Assembly (NCBI RefSeq): GCF_014640315.1
Contig: NZ_BMGS01000011.1
Span: forward strand, 58,125 to 122,124
Origin: Hymenobacter glacieicola
GTDB taxonomy: Bacteria; Bacteroidota; Bacteroidia; Cytophagales; Hymenobacteraceae
DNA length: 64,000 nucleotides
Direction: 5' to 3'
Part shown: positions 59,707 to 64,000 of the stretch, piece after piece
How the letters are laid out: every line of letters begins with the position of its first letter
Position numbering within the stretch: position 1 is the first letter of the stretch
The notes under the pieces: model-generated
What the model saw: only the letters and a program-made list of their open reading frames with translations
Database searches by the model: none
Told to the model about the DNA's origin: nothing
Translations under genes and position numbers: made by a program

Positions 59707-61914
59707 CTACTGGCGGGTTATGGTGGCGGTAGTCTGGTAGCTACCTTGTTGCACCCGCAGGCAATACACGCCCGGGGGCAGTTGGCTTACCTCCGAAAGG
59801 GCAACCACCGCCGCGCCCTGGGCCACATCCAAGGTGCGGCTGAGCACGGCCCGGCCCAGGGCATCGGTGCAGGTAATGCTGGCTTTGCCGGCGGCCGGGC
59901 TTTGAATCTGTAGATTAACTACCTCGGCAAAGGGGTTGGGCCAGGCCTGCAGCACCAACGCCGGCTGCGCGGCCCCCGGGGCCACCTTTACCACGGATGA
60001 GTACGTTTCTTTACCATCCAGGTCAACCTGCTTCAGGCGGTAATACAGGGTAGCGGCGGGGTGCGGCAGCGTTTCGTCGAGCCACCGGTAGTTGGTTAGG
60101 GCCGTAGTTGTACCGCGGCCGGCCACCGTGCCCGCGCGGCGGAAAACGGCCCCATCCGTACTGATCTGCACTTCGAAGTAGGCATTTGCGGCTTCCCAAA
60201 CCGTAGTCCAGCGCAGCAGCACGGCCTCGCGCTGGCGGAGCGCGGTGAAGCTGGCCAGCCCCACGGGCAGGGGCGCGGTGCTGTTGCTGGCCTCCACCGC
60301 CCCAATGTTGCCGGCTACCCCCTGCGGGGGAGTGGCCGAGCCGAAGAAGTCACGGAGTCCGGGCCACAGATTAAATTCACTGATCAGGTTCAGGCCCTGC
60401 CCGATAACGGAGGAGCCGGCTTGCAGCTTGTACGCATCCCAGGAGGACTGCATGCGTTTGCTGGAGGTAGAGTTCAGGGTTCCGCCAGCGCCCGGGCTTA
60501 TGAAGTTGGGAGCCTGGTTTAGGCCCACGGCCCGGGTCCCAATCATTTCCTGGCCCGTGGCGCCCTGCCAGCTGCTGAGGCTGGTGAAGGCGCTTGCGCC
60601 CCACGCAATGGAAAGCGGCGTATCAGGCCCGCCCCAGTAGCAATTGCCCTGTAACTGCAGGTTGGCCGTGCTCAGAACCTGCACCTGCCGAACGCCAGCA
60701 GTCGTCTGGAAGATGTTGTTACGAACGGTAATGCCGCTCACGCCGGCGCTGGACAGATAAAACGCTTTGGCCTGCGAATTATCGGTGGCGGGCGTCACGT
60801 ACACCGTGTTGTTGTGAATGGCCGCGCGCTGAATCCCGCCGTTGGCCCCCGATGACCACAGCATAATGGCTCCCTGTCCGTAGCGTCGGGCATCGTTTTC
60901 ACTGATGTTATAGCGAATGGTCAAGTCGTGCATGGGCGGCGCCCCGTCGAACTGCGCTAGTAGGTAGCCGGCGCCGTCGTTGTCGTGGGAGTAGTTGTAC
61001 TGCAGCACTGAGTTGGTGCACCCCCCGTCCAGGTCGAAGCCGCCGCCATCGTGGGCCAGGCCCGAGCGGTTGTGGTGCGACTCGCAGTCCTGAATAACTA
61101 GGTTGTTGCAGAGCCAGCCCCAAATACCAACCGGGCCGCCGCCGGGGTTGCTGTTCAACCAGCCGTTATTGTAGGCTTCGCAGCGCTCCACTACGGCCCC
61201 ATCAATGCCGGCCAGCACAATGCCATTGCCGGTATGAGTGGTCGTAACGTCCTGGCGACCCGCGTTATCGTAGGCGCGGCAGTTGCTCACGTACCAGTTG
61301 TTGTGGCTAAGCTGGGGGTAGTAGCTGTAGGATGAAACGCCGGCTTCTCCGTTGGCATGCGCCTGGCAGTTAGTGATGCGCACGTCGTCGTAGCCGCTGC
61401 TGGGGCTGGAGCTGCCCAGAATAATGCCGGCCTTCAGGTAGCCGCTCACGTCCAAGCTATCCAGCACCAGGTGGCGCAGCCGCACATTGGCTAGGGCAGT
61501 GGTGAAGATTACGCCTGAGTTTGTGTTGGTTAGGCGGCCGGAGCCCACAAACCGAAGTCGGCGTAATTCAATTCCGGCTACATCGGGAGCATAAAAGCCG
61601 AAGTCGTGGCCGCTGCTGATGGTAGCCACTCCCCGCCCATAGGAGCTTACCACAATGGGGGCAGCCGCGCTACCGGCGCTTTGCAGCCACAAGGAACCCG
61701 TAAACGTTGCCCCAGCCTGGAACAGGATACGGTCGCCGGGCTGGAAGCGGGCGGCATTTACCCGGGTCAGGGTTTGCCAGGCTGCGGTAGCCGTGGTACC
61801 AGTCGCGGCGTCATCACCGGCCGGACTAATATAGTACGTTGTTGCCCGCGCCGTGGAGGCGCCTACCGCCCAAGAAACAATTACAAGTAGATAGAGTACA
61901 ATTTTAATCCGCAT
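59707..61914 (-). CDS. T9SS-secreted right-handed parallel beta-helix protein
   Basis: A 735-residue extracellular protein. Signal peptide MRIKIVLYLLVIVSWAVGAS, then a right-handed parallel beta-helix from about 25 to 500 with recurring N-rich turns (VRITNCQAHANGEAGVSSYS, NLVIQDCESHHNRSGL, IRYNISENDARR), a fold shared by polysaccharide lyases and pectate-type enzymes. A fibronectin-like stretch (SFTALRQREAVLLRWTTVWE) precedes the terminal type IX sorting domain (LQAWPNPFAEVVNLQIQSPA ... LPPGVYCLRVQQGSYQT) that directs export by T9SS. No catalytic residues can be assigned. It lies beside a glycoside hydrolase gene and may act on surface or environmental polysaccharide. Confidence 0.9.
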   Translation of the reverse strand: MRIKIVLYLLVIVSWAVGASTARATTYYISPAGDDAATGTTATAAWQTLTRVNAARFQPGDRILFQAGATFTGSLWLQSAGSAAAPIVVSSYGRGVATISSGHDFGFYAPDVAGIELRRLRFVGSGRLTNTNSGVIFTTALANVRLRHLVLDSLDVSGYLKAGIILGSSSPSSGYDDVRITNCQAHANGEAGVSSYSYYPQLSHNNWYVSNCRAYDNAGRQDVTTTHTGNGIVLAGIDGAVVERCEAYNNGWLNSNPGGGPVGIWGWLCNNLVIQDCESHHNRSGLAHDGGGFDLDGGCTNSVLQYNYSHDNDGAGYLLAQFDGAPPMHDLTIRYNISENDARRYGQGAIMLWSSGANGGIQRAAIHNNTVYVTPATDNSQAKAFYLSSAGVSGITVRNNIFQTTAGVRQVQVLSTANLQLQGNCYWGGPDTPLSIAWGASAFTSLSSWQGATGQEMIGTRAVGLNQAPNFISPGAGGTLNSTSSKRMQSSWDAYKLQAGSSVIGQGLNLISEFNLWPGLRDFFGSATPPQGVAGNIGAVEASNSTAPLPVGLASFTALRQREAVLLRWTTVWEAANAYFEVQISTDGAVFRRAGTVAGRGTTTALTNYRWLDETLPHPAATLYYRLKQVDLDGKETYSSVVKVAPGAAQPALVLQAWPNPFAEVVNLQIQSPAAGKASITCTDALGRAVLSRTLDVAQGAAVVALSEVSQLPPGVYCLRVQQGSYQTTATITRQ

Positions 61915-62240
61915 CGCAAAGCCGTCTAGTACACGGATGCAATACTATAAAAAGTATATAAGTATAAAAATATGAATGTTTTACAAAGATTTATAACGCT
62001 ATTGCGGGCGTAAGACAGTAAAAATTTACAAAATGATAACTAGAAGCCTACCAATCGTATGTCGTCATTATTCAAAGTTTTTTGCGAAGAATAATCACAG
62101 TTTCTGCTTCGCTTATTTTAACAGCTCAAGTATGCTTTTATAAAGAACACACTTGTCCCTTATCATGGCCAGTGTTCCTTTGGCAGTAGCGTGACATATG
62201 CACCCTTGTAGCCTAGACCATCATTATATGCGTCTGTCTA
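61915..62240. other. AT-rich intergenic region
   Basis: About 330 bp, strongly AT-rich from 61940 to 62150, between two co-directional minus-strand genes. It probably holds the promoter of the beta-helix gene. No gene recognised. Confidence 0.4.
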
Positions 62241-63617
62241 TCACTTTGCCGTCAAGCCCTGAGATGGTAGCACGTAAAACGGAAGGCTGGCCGTAGCAAC
62301 GCTACCTTGGCCGTCAAATACATGCACGGAGAGGCGGTAGGCGCCAGGGCGTTGCGGAGTGCGCAATACGGCCCGCTGACTGTTAGCAGCAAGCACGACA
62401 TCCCTGACAGCATCCGAGGGAGTCGCTAGACTACTTTCTCGGGTATCATTTGCCTCCGCTTTGAGAATAATATCAGGAAATACTTCCCATACTGTTCGCA
62501 GGGAGTCGTTTTCCGGGTCAGTTGTAGCCAATTGCACCACATACTCGGTTTGTGGTAGCAGTTGGTTGTTGTGAGAGCCGTTTGCGGTAAGCCACAAGTC
62601 GCTGATATTGGGGGCCCGATTGCGCGGGGCTCGGCCAGACCAAAGCTCCTGCATTACGTCGACTACCGCCGTTTTCTCACCAGTAGGCGCAAACAAGCTA
62701 AACCAGGTAGGTGTATATTCAAATTTATTGCCCCAAAAGAACACATAGGATCCTAAACAAGCTGCGCGGTCACCCAGCACGGTTTTCAAGTACCGCTGCC
62801 GAATAAAGGCAGCCTGTTGAGTACTATTTTGCTCTTTTGCCGCCTGCCAGCTTGTAACAGGAGACTCCCAGTAACCACGAGCCCCAAACTCAGTTACCAG
62901 ATAAGGGGTAGAACCGTCAATCTTTTCTAGCCGCTCTCCCAAATCCAGCAAGTTGCCGAAGGCATTGAAACTGATAAAGTCAATAGCAGGGCACAAGCTC
63001 TTTATCTGCTTTAGGCGCACAACAGAGCTGGTCAGGGTGGTGGTAACTGGGTGATATGGATCCAGCTCGTGAATCATGCGGGCAATGTCATTGACGGAGC
63101 GAAAAACCTGCGGAGTAGCGGATTCTAAATCAAGCTCATTGCCAACGTCCCAAGCGAGTAAGGCTGGGTGGTAACGGTATTGCAATACCTGCCGTCGCAA
63201 GTTTTCTTTCTGCCGGGCTACTTGCTCCTTATCGTAATAGTCAAATTTCTTTGATGCATGCTCCAGCCAGAGGCCGAGCATTACCGTCAGGCCGTGGCGG
63301 TGGGCTTCGTTCATGCGGTCGTCGGCGTAATCAGCCGACCACAACCGCACTGAGTTAGCCCCGGCTGCCTGGAGTTGGTCGTAATGATGAAGACCTGCTC
63401 CGCCCTTAATAAAGTACGGTTTACCGCCGCGCAGCAGCTGGTAGCCTTGGGCCGTGCGCACCACCTTGACTGGCACTACCCCAACCGGCGGATTTTCCGG
63501 TGAAAGCGGGGCCTTGTCTCGACACGCATCTAGCAGGCACAGAGCCAGAAGCGCACCTCCTATTCTTACGAATAAGTGTTGAAACAAGGAAAATTTGACG
63601 GGAGCAGGGTAACGCAT
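62241..63617 (-). CDS. Glycoside hydrolase-like lipoprotein
   Basis: A 458-residue lipoprotein. The signal ends in LLALCLLDACRDK with the lipobox Cys. A TIM-barrel region (about residues 55-330) resembles the catalytic part of GH2 and cellulase-type enzymes: GANSVRLWSADY, HRHGLTVMLGLWLEH, LLAWDVGNELDLES with a candidate acid/base Glu, and YLVTEFGARGYW with a candidate nucleophile Glu. A beta-rich C-terminal domain follows (about 350-450). Start at ATG 63617. It probably acts on surface glycans or plant polysaccharide. Substrate unknown. The neighbouring partial gene looks like a glycosyltransferase. Confidence 0.8.
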   Translation of the reverse strand: MRYPAPVKFSLFQHLFVRIGGALLALCLLDACRDKAPLSPENPPVGVVPVKVVRTAQGYQLLRGGKPYFIKGGAGLHHYDQLQAAGANSVRLWSADYADDRMNEAHRHGLTVMLGLWLEHASKKFDYYDKEQVARQKENLRRQVLQYRYHPALLAWDVGNELDLESATPQVFRSVNDIARMIHELDPYHPVTTTLTSSVVRLKQIKSLCPAIDFISFNAFGNLLDLGERLEKIDGSTPYLVTEFGARGYWESPVTSWQAAKEQNSTQQAAFIRQRYLKTVLGDRAACLGSYVFFWGNKFEYTPTWFSLFAPTGEKTAVVDVMQELWSGRAPRNRAPNISDLWLTANGSHNNQLLPQTEYVVQLATTDPENDSLRTVWEVFPDIILKAEANDTRESSLATPSDAVRDVVLAANSQRAVLRTPQRPGAYRLSVHVFDGQGSVATASLPFYVLPSQGLTAK

Positions 63618-63733
63618 CAAGGAATAAATGTATTGCTAAAAGATAAATTTTAATAAAAATCGTTAAAATTTCGAACTTTGCGTACAGGCAAACTCTTTAG
63701 GTCTGCATCTTGAGGTAGTAAAGTTGATGGCGT

Positions 63734-64000
63734 ATGCGTGAGAATGTTCTTGAGATTGAGAAGCCAGGTGCCTTTGTGGAGCGGAAAGCTCCCAAGCCAG
63801 TTGCAGCGAAGCGGTCAACCTCAATGGGTGTGGTGATGCGGGAAGTGGCCGGCGTACGCCAGATGCGGGTATTGGTAGGGCTGGGAGTGGTTAGTTTGCT
63901 CTACTTTCTAGTGTGGTTTATCTCTTCTAAACCAATTGGCTACGCGCCGTTATTTTGGCTGCTGACCGTGTCGCTGGGCTTCAAGCTCCTGCGCATGCTG
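63734..64000 (+). CDS. Membrane protein start, possible family 2 glycosyltransferase
   Basis: The first 89 codons of a gene running off the window: MRENVLEIEKPGAFVERKAP, a basic linker, then two hydrophobic segments (VLVGLGVVSLLYFLVWFI and PLFWLLTVSLGFKLLRML). A cytoplasmic tail followed by two spans is how cellulose-synthase-like family 2 glycosyltransferases begin, and the divergent glycoside hydrolase fits a polysaccharide locus. No catalytic domain is visible, so the call is tentative. Confidence 0.5.
   Translation, partial: MRENVLEIEKPGAFVERKAPKPVAAKRSTSMGVVMREVAGVRQMRVLVGLGVVSLLYFLVWFISSKPIGYAPLFWLLTVSLGFKLLRML

Overview
The window looks like a chromosomal segment of a GC-rich member of the Bacteroidota, order Cytophagales, most probably Hymenobacter. 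The reasons are a C-terminal type IX secretion sorting domain (61914-59707), a whole family of PAS histidine kinases with the H-box pattern DNFVYTASHDLKQP, the near absence of Shine-Dalgarno sequences, and very frequent ctaccc/gggtag hexamers inside and between genes. No rRNA, tRNA, CRISPR array, phage or classical IS element was seen.

Region 1 (1-12000) is the most distinctive part. A co-directional cluster encodes a YbjN-like protein, PspA, two related small membrane proteins, a YqiJ-like OB-fold membrane protein, two more small membrane proteins, a YqiK-type flotillin and a 1645-residue AAA+ ATPase. It resembles an envelope-stress or membrane-remodelling system. A ~0.6 kb element with inverted repeats, whose only gene is a DUF559 nuclease, sits between the flotillin and the ATPase. 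Downstream lies a DUF3592-like gene and the 3' remnant of a second copy of the ATPase.

Region 2 (12100-18700) holds a small secreted protein, a truncated PPOX-type flavin-binding gene abutting a DUF433/DUF5615 toxin-antitoxin-like pair (the DUF5615 gene is frameshifted by a 10-bp tandem duplication), a PAS histidine kinase, an SDR enzyme with a Tat-like leader, and a DUF937-TM-OmpA protein.

Region 3 (19300-27000) has a YqcI/YcgG-DUF1989 pair that may act on guanidino compounds, an RsbQ-like hydrolase translationally coupled to a PAS kinase, three small unknown proteins, a kinase plus single-domain response regulator, and a phospholipid N-methyltransferase-like enzyme.

Region 4 (27360-46940) is a mixed set: secreted ExeM-like nuclease, UvrA2-like ABC protein, MsrB, LRR protein kinase, SelO pseudokinase/AMPylase, RtcB ligase, an overlapping GMC oxidoreductase/aldo-keto reductase pair, M28 and M61 peptidases, a double universal stress protein and small hypotheticals. 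Redox and damage repair (MsrB, SelO, UvrA2, RtcB) is a recurring theme.

Region 5 (47200-58100) carries a multi-PAS kinase, a DUF3140 protein, a stand-alone CheB, a CheB-CheR-PAS fusion and a HisKA_3 PAS kinase, with no receptor, CheA or CheW visible. This suggests a non-chemotaxis sensory module.

Region 6 (58200-64000) ends in cell-surface carbohydrate genes: an SDR, a small protein paralogous to one at 44288, a T9SS-secreted parallel beta-helix protein, a glycoside hydrolase lipoprotein, and the start of a membrane protein that may be a family 2 glycosyltransferase.
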